From positions 59,979-123,978 of IMG/VR virus record IMGVR_UViG_3300020435_000116: DNA of 64,000 nucleotides; one strand, written 5' to 3'. Shown piece by piece: positions 1 to 9,051 of the stretch; within the stretch, counting starts at the first letter, position 1; every line of letters begins with the position of its first letter. The notes beneath the pieces are model-generated. The model did no database searches. It saw only the letters and a program-made list of their open reading frames with translations, and had not been told where the DNA came from. The translations under genes and the position numbers were made by a program. This stretch comes from a virus.

Positions 1-143
1 AGATATAGCACCTTACCTGTATAGTTATAATAGCTTTCAGTCACACGCAGTGCTGCATGTCGCGGCTGACTATACGTATTTTCCTTATACGCTTCCATTG
101 ATCTTATACGTGTAAAATGCCCCCTTTTCCTAGATTTGTCCAT
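1..143 (-). CDS. Hypothetical protein, 5' part (runs off the left edge)
   Basis: An ATG at 143 opens a leftward frame that stays open for 47 codons to the window edge. The visible N-terminus (MDKSRKRGHFTRIRS) is strongly basic and no family is recognised. A promoter-like site lies about 55 bases upstream and a terminator precedes that, so a gene is expected here. The ribosome binding site is weak (GAGAA). Function unknown. Confidence 0.45.
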   Translation of the reverse strand, partial: MDKSRKRGHFTRIRSMEAYKENTYSQPRHAALRVTESYYNYTGKVLY

Positions 144-196
144 TTGGCGTATTCTCTAAACTTAACCCTATTAATGGTCTTAGCGCAAAGACCACT

Positions 197-212
197 CTAG
201 TAATGTAGGTCT
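197..212 (-). promoter_or_regulatory. Putative phage early-type promoter
   Basis: Leftward this reads ACCTACATTACTA, one of several copies of a site just upstream of leftward units. It matches the phiKZ early promoter core TATATTAC except for one base. It sits between the terminator at 226-274 and the partial gene starting at 143. Confidence 0.5.
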
Positions 213-225
213 GAAGTATCGTCGA

Positions 226-274
226 GACGGCATAGACGGCATAACACCCAGGAACCTTAAGTCCCCAGGTGTTA
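226..274 (-). terminator. Hairpin terminator with two tandem TATGCCGTC tails
   Basis: Leftward, a stem beginning AACACC and ending GGTGTT (about 243-274) is followed directly by two tandem copies of TATGCCGTC (226-243). It is the second hairpin downstream of the capsid gene, so it probably ends that transcript. Confidence 0.7.
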
Positions 275-378
275 CTTAACCACACTAAGTGATATTTAAA
301 ACGGTAATTAAACCGGCATTGTCTTTTTTTGTTTTGTAATACGCAAGCGCATTTTAACCAGATTGTTAATGAAGCGTT

Positions 379-396
379 GGGGAGGAAACCCTCCCC
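379..396 (-). terminator. GC-rich hairpin after the capsid gene
   Basis: A perfect GGGGAGG / CCTCCCC stem with a three-base loop lies ten bases past the capsid stop codon. No T-tract follows, so it may be a weak terminator or protect the mRNA 3' end. The stretch 275-378 between the two hairpins shows no gene. Confidence 0.55.
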
Positions 397-405
397 GAAG
401 TAGGC

Positions 406-2568
406 TTAGCTACGTGTTGGTACACCACCGATGTAGTCAGTGAAGACTGCGTCGATGTTAGACACGTTGATCACACCCAATACTGGTAGGTGTGGAACGT
501 GTAGGTCACGTGGTTGAACCTGAGTTTCTTTAGTTGTAGCATTGTCACGTGAAACTTGCGCTGTGCTAGTAAGCTCAGGCATGTAGAAGTGAGTACCAAA
601 ACCAAGTGCATCAGGCTTACCGCTTGCACCGCGACCGAAACCAAGAACGATCTTACCATTCATACGAGAATCAGGTGAAGATACAACTTCAAAGTCCATA
701 CCGATGCTTGCAGTGCGTTCATCACCAGAAACCATGATGTGCTGAGCGATAACGTTATCTGTACCGATGATCAACTTAGGCTTAACGCTAGTACCACCAG
801 TTTCCATTTCTAGCGCTGCTGCGTAGTTAGAACGATCCATCATCTTATAAGCTATTTGACGAATGGCGTCTACTAGTACCGCAGAGAAGTCAGCTGCTTT
901 CTCATGAGACTTGGTAGAGTTGATCACTGCTTTAGCATCGATAGTTTCTTCTTGGAAGTAAGGCTTCACTAGAAGACGACCGATACCTTGTACTTGTGGA
1001 GCAGCACCAGTTGCGCTTGCACGTGCAACAGTTGAACGAAGGCTATCTACATAGTTAAGTAGAGTAGTTACCGCGTTGTTTGAAGTACGTGTACGTGCAG
1101 TTGTAATAAGAGCACGTAGATCAGAAGCGCTGTCGCTAGCACCGTGAACAGGCTGAGGTGCAGAGATAGGTGCACCTAGTGGTACAGTGTAACGCTCTTT
1201 AACTTCAGTGCGATCGATCAAGATACCACGAGTACGGCGGTTAGCGTTAGTTAGACGCGCGTCCAATTTGTAACCGATAACTTCCATAGAGAAGCTGTCG
1301 ATAGCAGTCTTACCAGCACCAGTGCTAGTAGAGATAGGTGTACCGCTAGCGTCGTGTAGACCGTTAACGCGAACAGGTGAAGCATTGATTTCAAGTGCAC
1401 CAGTTTCAACGTTAATTGTACCGTTAAGCTTAAGGTCAACAGACGCAACGTTGTCACCAAGACCGCTAAGTGCAGCAGCAGCAGAACCATCAACACCTTT
1501 AGTGTCGTTAGCAAGCAATACCGCGTTGTTAGAGAACGTTAGTGTCATTTCACGGCTATCACCTTCAGCAGCAGGCTGGAAAGTAGTACGTGGAAGACCT
1601 TTAACCTGGATCTCAAGAACGTCAGATTCACCAGTAGATGAATCGGCTTGGTTAGCTGCATCACGAACAAGAACGTAAACAGTCTTAAGTTCAACACGAC
1701 CGTCGATAGAATCAGTGCTGTCGATCTGTGCATTGATACGGTTAGGACCAGTTGCAAGAGAAACCAGATCCATTTGCGTGTCTACGCGAAGTGCAGAAGT
1801 CTTGAACTCGTCACCGTCAACTTTAGTGTCAACAGGTGCTAGTACGTCTGTGTCTACGAAGAAGTCAGCGCGGCTGTCGTCAGCCAGGTAAACTGGAACA
1901 AGTGCAGTAGTTTGGTTCTCAAGAATAGTTGCATCTTGAACCGCTTCTACTAGGTTAACTTTACCGAAGTTAGTGATGCTGCCAGTAGCAGAACGAGTAA
2001 CTTCATTGAAAACCATGGTACGCTGTACAGATACTTCAGCACCTGCGTTGTCAGGAGACATTACGTAAGTTGGGAAGAATGCTTCAGCAAACGGGTCTTG
2101 TACCGCAGCAAGGGCGTTGAATACAATTGAGTGTGGAGCAAACTTACGAAGTTCAGTTTCATCGAACGCTTCGTTAGAAGGCGTTAGGCGGAAGTCCATT
2201 GAACCCGCTGAACCAAATGCTGGAAGTTCTGCGTTGCTTTCTGTAGAAACACGCATTGCTTTCTGAGCGTAAACCGCAGGGTTACCGCTAGCAAGTAGAG
2301 CAATTGCAGCTGCTTCAAGACCGATTTCGTTTACACGGAAATCTTCACCAAGCGTATCTTTAAGTACAGTGTTAAGCTCTTGTGAACCGTGTTCAAAAGA
2401 CGCTTCAAGATCCGTACGTGCGTTGTCGTCCAAAGACTCCAATGCCACAAGATTGTTCGCGATGGTGTGGTTAGACAGATCAGCACCTTGACCCTGCAGA
2501 AGCGCGGAGATGCTTGTTTGAGCGGCACCTAAACCAGTTGCCTTTTTCTTGATGCTTAATAGGGACAT
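406..2568 (-). CDS. Major capsid protein (phiKZ-like)
   Basis: A 720-residue protein resembling in length and layout the phiKZ-type major capsid protein (about 750 residues), the HK97-fold shell subunit that is proteolytically matured. The N-terminal ~110 residues are Ala/Gln/Glu-rich and predicted helical, as expected of a delta-type propeptide, and contain (S/A/G)-x-E sites such as ALE at residues 42-44 and STE near 109. The rest is a beta-rich, Asp/Thr/Val-rich shell domain. It starts at ATG after AAGGAAAGG, stands alone in its transcript with a ~100-base leader, and is followed by strong hairpins, fitting a highly expressed late gene. Recognition rests on remembered family resemblance. 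Confidence 0.72.
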   Translation of the reverse strand: MSLLSIKKKATGLGAAQTSISALLQGQGADLSNHTIANNLVALESLDDNARTDLEASFEHGSQELNTVLKDTLGEDFRVNEIGLEAAAIALLASGNPAVYAQKAMRVSTESNAELPAFGSAGSMDFRLTPSNEAFDETELRKFAPHSIVFNALAAVQDPFAEAFFPTYVMSPDNAGAEVSVQRTMVFNEVTRSATGSITNFGKVNLVEAVQDATILENQTTALVPVYLADDSRADFFVDTDVLAPVDTKVDGDEFKTSALRVDTQMDLVSLATGPNRINAQIDSTDSIDGRVELKTVYVLVRDAANQADSSTGESDVLEIQVKGLPRTTFQPAAEGDSREMTLTFSNNAVLLANDTKGVDGSAAAALSGLGDNVASVDLKLNGTINVETGALEINASPVRVNGLHDASGTPISTSTGAGKTAIDSFSMEVIGYKLDARLTNANRRTRGILIDRTEVKERYTVPLGAPISAPQPVHGASDSASDLRALITTARTRTSNNAVTTLLNYVDSLRSTVARASATGAAPQVQGIGRLLVKPYFQEETIDAKAVINSTKSHEKAADFSAVLVDAIRQIAYKMMDRSNYAAALEMETGGTSVKPKLIIGTDNVIAQHIMVSGDERTASIGMDFEVVSSPDSRMNGKIVLGFGRGASGKPDALGFGTHFYMPELTSTAQVSRDNATTKETQVQPRDLHVPHLPVLGVINVSNIDAVFTDYIGGVPTRS

Positions 2569-2667
2569 TATCGTACCTTTCCTTTCATTAACGTGGATTA
2601 TTAAGAAGCGTGTGTCTCATACAGTGTGTGACACGAGTTTGCTTCTACAGGTTAAAAATGCGGATGA

Positions 2668-3201
2668 CTACGCTGCGTGACGCAGCTGCATCGCAACGTA
2701 GCTGGTATACAGTGGCGTCTTTAGTATGTCGCCATGACTATAGCGTATCTGAAGAATGTTGAACAGTTCCTCATATAAATCTACAACCACTACAGGTTCT
2801 TCACTAGGCTCGACGCATAAGCCTATAGTATCCGTGCCGATTAGGCAGGGTTTCATAGAGATAGACTCAATGGCGCTTCCTAATGTTTGCCCGAAGACTA
2901 AAAGTTGCGCCTGACTAGCGGTATCCTGGTACTGCATAAGTTTAATGCGTGCGCCGTCTTCTGGAACATCTGGCAACCCTTTAATAGTAGCATGAGGAAA
3001 ACTTGCTGCTAATGCGTTAAGCCAAACGGTATCATTAGAACCTAGTCTCATAAGCGTGTTATAACAACAAGCTTGGTAGAACTGAACATCTTCGGGTGAT
3101 AGTATAGACGACAATTTCTCAATATCCAGCACACTGGTGAGAGGCTCGCCCAGACGCGCTAAAGTTTGCTTTAGCCAATGGGGTATAATGACATAATTCA
3201 T
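2668..3201 (-). CDS. Hypothetical protein
   Basis: A 177-residue acidic protein upstream of the capsid gene and divergent from the helicase gene at 3256. It has no signal peptide, membrane segment or recognised motif. It ends about 100 bases before the capsid start. Function unknown. Confidence 0.6.
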   Translation of the reverse strand: MNYVIIPHWLKQTLARLGEPLTSVLDIEKLSSILSPEDVQFYQACCYNTLMRLGSNDTVWLNALAASFPHATIKGLPDVPEDGARIKLMQYQDTASQAQLLVFGQTLGSAIESISMKPCLIGTDTIGLCVEPSEEPVVVVDLYEELFNILQIRYSHGDILKTPLYTSYVAMQLRHAA

Positions 3202-3255
3202 AAAGGGCCTTTAAACGGTAGTTGCGTGTGATTCATCTATACAATAGGAAACCTC

Positions 3256-4818
3256 ATGGACTCAAAACTCTTACTCGTAAAAGCAATTATGCTGCTGTAT
3301 CGCGAGGGTCAATTAGAGGATAATAGCGGTCAATCTGAATCGATTATCAAAGATGTAATAGAGGCACTTAAACCAACCTTCAACAGTGCGGTATCAGGAT
3401 CGTCAAAAGACACACTCATTGCCCTTAGAGATACACTTCTATATATGCTAGAAGAACCGTCAGGGTATAAACATGACCGAGATACTATCATACAACGACT
3501 TCGTGTAAACATCATTGATGATGAGTCGTTATTCAAAGCAGTTGAACTTGGCATGGTAGAGGTAGAGAGCGAAGAACGTATACAACAAATCTGCTACGAC
3601 CACATCCGTACCCTTCGTCAATTCTTATCAAGAAACACTATTAAGAACATCATTAAACAAGCATCGCAGGATGTACACTTTAATGAAGAGTCAGTTAACT
3701 GGACTAGTTTTACCGCCGACCTTGTTGAGAAGCTAGAGCCTTATACCAGTAATATGATTGAAAATGCACAAGGCTTGGTCACTGAATTAGACATTGATAA
3801 CATCGATGATCTTGAAAAGGTCATGAAAGATGGTAATGAGTCAAACTCTACAGAAGGCATCATGCGCTTAGGTTGGCAAGGTGTGAATCGAATGACAGGT
3901 GACCATGGTGGGATTAGACGTGGTGACTTCATTCTAATAGGGGCGCTACAGCACAACTTTAAATCAGGGATGTTAATGAACATTCCTAAGCATGTTGCGC
4001 TTTATAACAAACCTTACATGTTAGACCCTAAGAAGAAACCCCTCATTATCTATATCTCTTTAGAGAATAAGATTGAAGATAACATTCTTATCCTTTATAA
4101 GAACCTTAAAGAGAATGAGACGAAGGAAGAGTGTGATGTTTCTAACGTTAACATACAAGAAGCAGCGGCTTACCTTAAAGAGCGTTTAGGTAGGAACGGG
4201 TATCACTTTAAGTTCTTGCGTTTCGACCCAACTGACTTTACTTATCGTGATTTGTTTGAGCTACTAGACAGATACCAGGCTGAAGGCTACGAGATCCACC
4301 TTGTTTCCGTTGACTACTTGAACATGATGAGTAAGCAAGGTTGTAACTCAGGTACTAATGAAGCATTTCGTATTCGTGAGTTGTTTAGACGTGTACGTAA
4401 CTATTGTAACCCTAAAGCGATTACGTTCTTAACAGCCCACCAGTTAAGTTCAGATGCTAAACAGTTAGTACGTATGGGTAATAGCGACTTTGTTAAGGAA
4501 GTGGCTAACAAAGGTTACTACGATTCTGCTAAAGGTATTGACCAAGAGCCTGATTTAGAAATAACCATCCACATCGAGAAACCTGGAGATGGACATAGCT
4601 ACCTTACCATGATGCGTGGTAAACACCGTAAGTCAGGTAAGATTACACCAGATAAGGATCTCTTCTGCGTGTATCGCTTTGAGTCAGTAGGTGATATTCC
4701 AGATGATATTCATGGAGCTGACCTATCCAGACGTTCAGTAGGTGGTGGTGTTAACAGTGAGCCAGGTGCTGGCGACAGTGCATGGTGGGATTTACCCAAA
4801 GGCGACAGTGCCGCATAA
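3256..4818 (+). CDS. DnaB-like replicative helicase (RecA-fold ATPase)
   Basis: A 520-residue protein whose C-terminal half has the DnaB/SF4 layout: a P-loop variant (GALQHNFKSGML, about residues 236-247), a helicase motif 1a-like LIIYISLEN, a Walker B-like HLVSVDYLNMM and a sensor-like TFLTAHQLSSD. SF4 helicases form hexameric rings that unwind DNA at the fork. The N-terminal ~200 residues are helical and unlike the bacterial DnaB N-domain. It is a single-gene rightward unit ending in the shared bidirectional terminator at 4817-4864. The P-loop lacks a canonical GK(T/S) glycine before the lysine (FKSG), which is unusual. Confidence 0.75.
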   Translation: MDSKLLLVKAIMLLYREGQLEDNSGQSESIIKDVIEALKPTFNSAVSGSSKDTLIALRDTLLYMLEEPSGYKHDRDTIIQRLRVNIIDDESLFKAVELGMVEVESEERIQQICYDHIRTLRQFLSRNTIKNIIKQASQDVHFNEESVNWTSFTADLVEKLEPYTSNMIENAQGLVTELDIDNIDDLEKVMKDGNESNSTEGIMRLGWQGVNRMTGDHGGIRRGDFILIGALQHNFKSGMLMNIPKHVALYNKPYMLDPKKKPLIIYISLENKIEDNILILYKNLKENETKEECDVSNVNIQEAAAYLKERLGRNGYHFKFLRFDPTDFTYRDLFELLDRYQAEGYEIHLVSVDYLNMMSKQGCNSGTNEAFRIRELFRRVRNYCNPKAITFLTAHQLSSDAKQLVRMGNSDFVKEVANKGYYDSAKGIDQEPDLEITIHIEKPGDGHSYLTMMRGKHRKSGKITPDKDLFCVYRFESVGDIPDDIHGADLSRRSVGGGVNSEPGAGDSAWWDLPKGDSAA

Positions 4819-4864
4819 AAGCCTAACCACCCGGCCTCACGGCTAGGTGGTTAGCTTATGCCGT
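4817..4864. terminator. Bidirectional terminator, copy 1 of a 48-base repeat
   Basis: A long stem (CTAACCACC pairing with GGTGGTTAG, with an inner GGCC/GGCT stem) lies between the convergent helicase and HDOD genes. Rightward it runs into TTATGCCGT, leftward into a T-rich tail. The 48 bases are identical, in inverted orientation, to 32682-32729. Confidence 0.85.
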
Positions 4865-5695
4865 TTAGATAAAGCTAGCAAGTACTGCTTGAGATATTTC
4901 ATGGTAACGTTCACACTCTAGTAAATCAGGATGTTTAAACATACCTTTAGATTTACAGTGTCTGATCATCCTATCTTGCTTCTCACCGTAGTAGCCATTA
5001 AGCGCCGCACCTAGACGCAGGTAGTCTACGTAGTCTATACGTTTCTTAGATTCATCCGTTTCACGACGTCGCCAATGTTCAACCGCATAAATAACAGGTT
5101 GTTCAAATTCCCATTGCTTTAAGATCTGACCACCTAGGATAGGGGAAAGTCGATTGGCAGTTTCATTAAGAAACGCATCGGTAGCATACTCGGATGGGTT
5201 AGTCTCCGCCTCGTTAAGTATAGCTAGCATGCCGATGTTGTGGGCTAGGCAAGCAAGGAATAATGTTTCTTCTCTTATATGCTTTTGTTTAGCGCAGACC
5301 TCCAACGCCCCCATGGCGCATGAGGTCATAGTAACGGTATCCATCCATACTTCATGCATTTTAATTTGGATTTGTTTGTTCTTAGAATCAAACAACTGTT
5401 CCATCGCCATACCTATAGCTAGGTTTTTAAGCTTAACCAAGCCAATACGCTTACAGGCTTCGTGAATATCATTAATTGTTGACACACCACGCACTAATAC
5501 AGTATTGGAGTAGCGTAGGATGCGGGTAGTAAGTGCAGCATCCGTTGCAACGACTTGACTAACATCAGTAATTGTTGAGTCTTCTAACTCAGCAGTTTGT
5601 TTTACACGTAGTGCGATATCAGGAAGTGTTGGTAGTGTTAGCGCATTGCTATTAATCTTATCCAGAATAGATAAAGTTAATGCGTTATGTTTCAT
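4865..5695 (-). CDS. HDOD domain protein
   Basis: A 276-residue protein made of one HDOD domain. It begins with LPTLPDIALRVKQTAE, typical of the family, followed by VSQVVATDAALTTRILRYSN and the helix KRIGLVKLKNLAIGMAME. HDOD domains are HD-fold relatives that usually lack phosphohydrolase metal ligands and act as signalling or scaffold modules in bacteria (chemotaxis, two-component and cyclic-di-GMP systems). The C-terminal part carries AHNIGMLAILNEAE and EHWRRR. Its ATG overlaps the previous gene's stop (ATGA), so the two are translationally coupled. No partner domain is fused, so its phage role is unknown. Confidence 0.82.
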   Translation of the reverse strand: MKHNALTLSILDKINSNALTLPTLPDIALRVKQTAELEDSTITDVSQVVATDAALTTRILRYSNTVLVRGVSTINDIHEACKRIGLVKLKNLAIGMAMEQLFDSKNKQIQIKMHEVWMDTVTMTSCAMGALEVCAKQKHIREETLFLACLAHNIGMLAILNEAETNPSEYATDAFLNETANRLSPILGGQILKQWEFEQPVIYAVEHWRRRETDESKKRIDYVDYLRLGAALNGYYGEKQDRMIRHCKSKGMFKHPDLLECERYHEISQAVLASFI

Positions 5696-6915
5696 GATTG
5701 AACAGGCTCCGTTGTCATAGAAGAACTTAGCAATAACCGGCTAAGTTCGTTAGGGATATAACTCCCGTATAGATACTGAGTTATAATACTGCGGCTGGCT
5801 AGCTTACCCTCAGCCAGAAGTTTAAACTGTGCGAATTGAAAACCGTGATTTAAAACAACACCTAAGACCGACCGTTCGTGTAGAGGTAGGCGCTCCTGAT
5901 GTTCTTCTAATGCACGTCGCACAGGTCTTATATAATTCCAATCCAGTTGTTGGATGATGATTTCTTGTACTTTCTCTTTGAACGACTCCATCCAGATAGA
6001 TAGCACATTGAAATTTATATCTACATCTTGCATAGCCGCATGTAAGCTGTGCTGACTCTGCGTACGCCACTTATTCATTACACGCACCCTAACCTCGTCC
6101 TGATGGATACAGAATAATCGATATACCGTAATGTAGGTGAGGGTCTCTAACACGCCTATAATGCCCGTCAGGCGCTTATATGGTGTGTTATCTCCTAGAG
6201 TAGCTATGATTTGGCTAACGTAGTTAACGTTGTAGCTTAAAAGACGTCTAAATTTGATCTCCGCCGATTGACGTTTAACAACCATCCCCGTGTCGGTGGT
6301 TTGTTGTATAAGTAGGAGCGGTAACAATTCATCTATGGTATCTTTACCTAGCTGACCTAAAACTGTCTGCATGTTTTGACGTTTAACATCTACCTTAGTC
6401 AGACGTCCTTGATTCTGCTCACGCAAAACAAATCTACCAATGCCGTCGGTTAGTGCGTCTGATTGCTGTACTAGTTTACTCAACTTCTTAAAATCCACAT
6501 TAGGATGGTAAAGGACGTTAACTAGATCAGGTATCTCGACCCCTATAGCTTTTAAAGGGTTTTCAGTTAATGCAATATCGATGGCTTTATATAACTCACG
6601 GTGATATAACTCACTTGCTTTGAGTTGCCATTCTTGATTTTTAGCATTTGCTTTAATTTTATCTTCTTGACGTACCCTCTCTATCTCTAATAGCGTTCTA
6701 TTAGCAGGGAGTTCATTAGGTTGTCTAATACCACGCTTTAATATATCCTCGACGCTTGGCGTATAGCCAGCGGTAATGGAGTTGGCGTGTTGTGGGTTAA
6801 ATAGATAAGTCTGACAACGCTGTCTTAACAGCCTTTTAACTAATGAGAATTGTTCTAATTGTTCTTCAGTCAGACGTCCTCTATCCAAGAGTAGTTTAAC
6901 ATTACGCATGGTCAT
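5692..6915 (-). CDS. Hypothetical protein, coupled to the HDOD gene
   Basis: A 407-residue helical, charged protein with no recognised domain. The start is placed at ATG 6915 because AAAGGA lies four bases upstream; an upstream GTG at 6960 would overlap the previous gene. The stop overlaps the HDOD start, suggesting the two products act together. A promoter-like ACCTACATTAC sits inside the gene near 6127-6138, about 430 bases before the HDOD start; it may be chance. Confidence 0.65.
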   Translation of the reverse strand: MTMRNVKLLLDRGRLTEEQLEQFSLVKRLLRQRCQTYLFNPQHANSITAGYTPSVEDILKRGIRQPNELPANRTLLEIERVRQEDKIKANAKNQEWQLKASELYHRELYKAIDIALTENPLKAIGVEIPDLVNVLYHPNVDFKKLSKLVQQSDALTDGIGRFVLREQNQGRLTKVDVKRQNMQTVLGQLGKDTIDELLPLLLIQQTTDTGMVVKRQSAEIKFRRLLSYNVNYVSQIIATLGDNTPYKRLTGIIGVLETLTYITVYRLFCIHQDEVRVRVMNKWRTQSQHSLHAAMQDVDINFNVLSIWMESFKEKVQEIIIQQLDWNYIRPVRRALEEHQERLPLHERSVLGVVLNHGFQFAQFKLLAEGKLASRSIITQYLYGSYIPNELSRLLLSSSMTTEPVQS

Positions 6916-6946
6916 TTGGTCCTTTATCGTCATAAGGTGAGGACCG

Positions 6947-7654
6947 TTACCGATCCTCACTGCTTATCAACGTATCGCGAAGTCTAACAATGCCATCAAG
7001 GCATTTATTTAACGGTTCGGCGGGGAAATGGATTTCCTGGCCCTTATCACCGACGTCTAGCAATTCCTTAGCTGTTGCGGCGTGGTCAGTATAGAGATCT
7101 AACATGGCCTCCATGGCATCTAGCTTATCTTCTATGGTATTAGTCTCTTCGAGTAATTTACCAAGATGACTACCGTATTGATTTAAGTTAACAATCCAAT
7201 ACACTATCCCAGTTCTTACATCCCTTTCTCTATCCATCGCTAAATAGCTAAAAGCTGCTTGGCCACGATAAAGTTCGTGGATATCACGATTACGCTTCTC
7301 ATCGATGTTAATGGTAATGTCAAAATGATTACGTCGAGCAGGTTTAAGACCTACTTTGTCAAACACATCCATGATAACATCTATAATACGCATGTAGGTA
7401 TTATAGAAAGCATTAAAACGTCGAAAAGTCACGTAGTGGAGCTTGTTGGTAACATAAGACTTGACAGCCTTATCTACCTCCCCATACGCCCGTTTAGTGG
7501 GGTGGGGATCCTCGGCGGCATCATTGAAGCACTGATCGCGTTGACTTGTTAGAATATCACGAATAGCGCCTGCCAATACCTTCTTTTCTTCAAGTCTCTC
7601 AATCAAAACATCAATGTTAGCACGAGTAAAGCTGATGGTAAGTAATCGTCTCAT
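6947..7654 (-). CDS. Hypothetical protein
   Basis: A 235-residue helical protein, rich in charged residues, with no signal peptide or membrane segment and no recognised motif. It ends 31 bases before the next gene and probably shares a transcript with it and the HDOD gene. Function unknown. Confidence 0.62.
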   Translation of the reverse strand: MRRLLTISFTRANIDVLIERLEEKKVLAGAIRDILTSQRDQCFNDAAEDPHPTKRAYGEVDKAVKSYVTNKLHYVTFRRFNAFYNTYMRIIDVIMDVFDKVGLKPARRNHFDITINIDEKRNRDIHELYRGQAAFSYLAMDRERDVRTGIVYWIVNLNQYGSHLGKLLEETNTIEDKLDAMEAMLDLYTDHAATAKELLDVGDKGQEIHFPAEPLNKCLDGIVRLRDTLISSEDR

Positions 7655-7684
7655 GCTTGTGTCCTGTAACGGTTATATCGCACC

Positions 7685-8236
7685 CTACCAGTTTAGAGAT
7701 ACAATCATAGCATGAGTATCTTCTAGGCTCACCTTTGCCTTTTGACCCATCCGTTTTGCGTTACGCTTCACTTGCTCGTCGCTATAAGAAACGCTACTAT
7801 CCCACGCCCACTGTAGCAAAGCTTGACGCTGTTTAGGACGACAACTCTTATCACCCAGCGTACAGTTAGCGCTAATCTGACCTTGATGACGTGCTACAAA
7901 ACTACGCCAACGTTTAATCTCTAACTCATCTTTCTTACCTAAACGACGACCTAAGTAATATAGACAGTACCATTCAAACCATCCGAAGGGGTAATCTGGA
8001 TCGGTCCAGCCATTTTCTTTCCAAACAGACAATGGTTGACGGGATTTAACACCATAGTAGTTGATAGAGGGATCTGGATCATCTTTGGGACCTAATACCT
8101 TAGGGATATCGTACCATTCTTTAGGCAGACCCTTGACACTATTAATATACTTTCCTTCAAACACACCCATACGCAACATTTGATCGGGGGTGTAGCTGGG
8201 ACCAAAATCACTGCTCCACGTGACTTTATTACTCAT
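7685..8236 (-). CDS. Conserved hypothetical protein, Trp/Lys-rich
   Basis: A 183-residue protein, dense in Trp and Tyr, containing WSSDFGPSYTPDQMLRMGVF and DYPFGWFEWYCLYYLGRR. I recall similar hypothetical proteins outside phages, but no assigned function. The start is placed at ATG 8236 (after GGAG, six-base spacing) instead of a TTG at 8272 that falls in the upstream terminator. The C-terminus has a C-x6-C pair (CTLGDKSC). Confidence 0.68.
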   Translation of the reverse strand: MSNKVTWSSDFGPSYTPDQMLRMGVFEGKYINSVKGLPKEWYDIPKVLGPKDDPDPSINYYGVKSRQPLSVWKENGWTDPDYPFGWFEWYCLYYLGRRLGKKDELEIKRWRSFVARHQGQISANCTLGDKSCRPKQRQALLQWAWDSSVSYSDEQVKRNAKRMGQKAKVSLEDTHAMIVSLNW

Positions 8237-8270
8237 TACGTTCTCCACAACGTTAAGAATAGATGGAAAC

Positions 8271-8302
8271 AAAAAAAGAAAGGGACGCCGTAACGCCCCT
8301 TA
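8271..8302 (-). terminator. Rho-independent terminator
   Basis: Leftward, an AAGGG...CCCTT stem is followed by TTCTTTTTTTG, directly after the stop of the gene at 8307-8954. Confidence 0.75.
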
Positions 8303-8306
8303 TCTA

Positions 8307-8954
8307 TCATGCATGATTATTTTCATAATAACGCAGTGCTTCTGCGCATTGCATTTTATTAGGGATCATAAAACTAGCGCTTAACGTCCCACCTTTCCAA
8401 CTACCCACACCGACGCCTACTTCCTCGGCAAAATCAATTTCTGCGCGGTAAATCTTCCACGATAGAAAAGGGATCCAGCGAAATCCGATAGGGGCAACCT
8501 TAATATAGTAGACCCGCACATTGGCATCCACGCTATTAAGGTTAGGTCGGTCATGGTAATGTAGACCAACGGTCTCAGCAAGCGTATGTTCCTTATAAGG
8601 CTCAACAGCACTTACCCGCCATGGTAGATCTACTAACTTAGAACCCCGTCCTCCTAGATAGAAGTGTAGCGATTCGCTTCTAATAAAAACACCGTACCAA
8701 AAACTTTCTTGATCTGAATTAAGGGTTTCTGTACAGGCCCAATTACCTAAATGAATAGTAATACATAGCCAGTAAAGGGAAAGCGTAATGTCATTTCTTC
8801 CCTCATCCCAACTGATCATTTGTTTGGTGGTACGCGTTAATAGAAAATGTAGCGAACGATCAAACTTAGGTATTGCCCATCGTATCTCCATCGCCCCTAT
8901 TCTTAAACGGGCGGCGGTTAGGCATTTAGGAAGTAAACGTTTTTTAGTTAGCAT
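8307..8954 (-). CDS. Hypothetical protein
   Basis: A 215-residue basic protein rich in Trp, Arg and aromatic residues (ISWDEGRNDITLSLYWL, IGFRWIPFLSWKIYRAE). It has no catalytic motif I recognise. It forms its own small unit between terminators at 8985-9031 and 8271-8302. Function unknown. Confidence 0.6.
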   Translation of the reverse strand: MLTKKRLLPKCLTAARLRIGAMEIRWAIPKFDRSLHFLLTRTTKQMISWDEGRNDITLSLYWLCITIHLGNWACTETLNSDQESFWYGVFIRSESLHFYLGGRGSKLVDLPWRVSAVEPYKEHTLAETVGLHYHDRPNLNSVDANVRVYYIKVAPIGFRWIPFLSWKIYRAEIDFAEEVGVGVGSWKGGTLSASFMIPNKMQCAEALRYYENNHA

Positions 8955-8984
8955 AGTTTATCCTTAAAAGGGTTTAGTTTATTA

Positions 8985-9031
8985 TAAAAAAAGAAAGGGG
9001 ATCATAGTAGCTAGCATCTATGTAATCCCCT
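8985..9031 (-). terminator. Rho-independent terminator
   Basis: Leftward, a two-part stem (GGGGAT / ATCCCC outer, CATAG / CTATG inner) is followed by TTCTTTTTTTATAAT, about 20 bases after the stop of the gene at 9052-9462. Confidence 0.75.
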
Positions 9032-9051
9032 ACCCCTTAAAAACTCTATTG

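Noticed and set aside
1322-1678. A 118-codon rightward frame antisense to the capsid gene
   Set aside because: It is a shadow of a highly biased coding sequence, with no ribosome binding site and low-complexity Ser/Leu/Thr/Ala composition.
6127-6138. ACCTACATTAC inside the gene at 5692-6915 as a promoter for the HDOD gene
   Set aside because: It is deep within coding sequence, 430 bases from the HDOD start, and that gene is already translationally coupled.
8237-8272. A longer N-terminus for the 183-residue protein starting at TTG 8272
   Set aside because: It would start inside the upstream terminator; ATG 8236 has GGAG at proper spacing.
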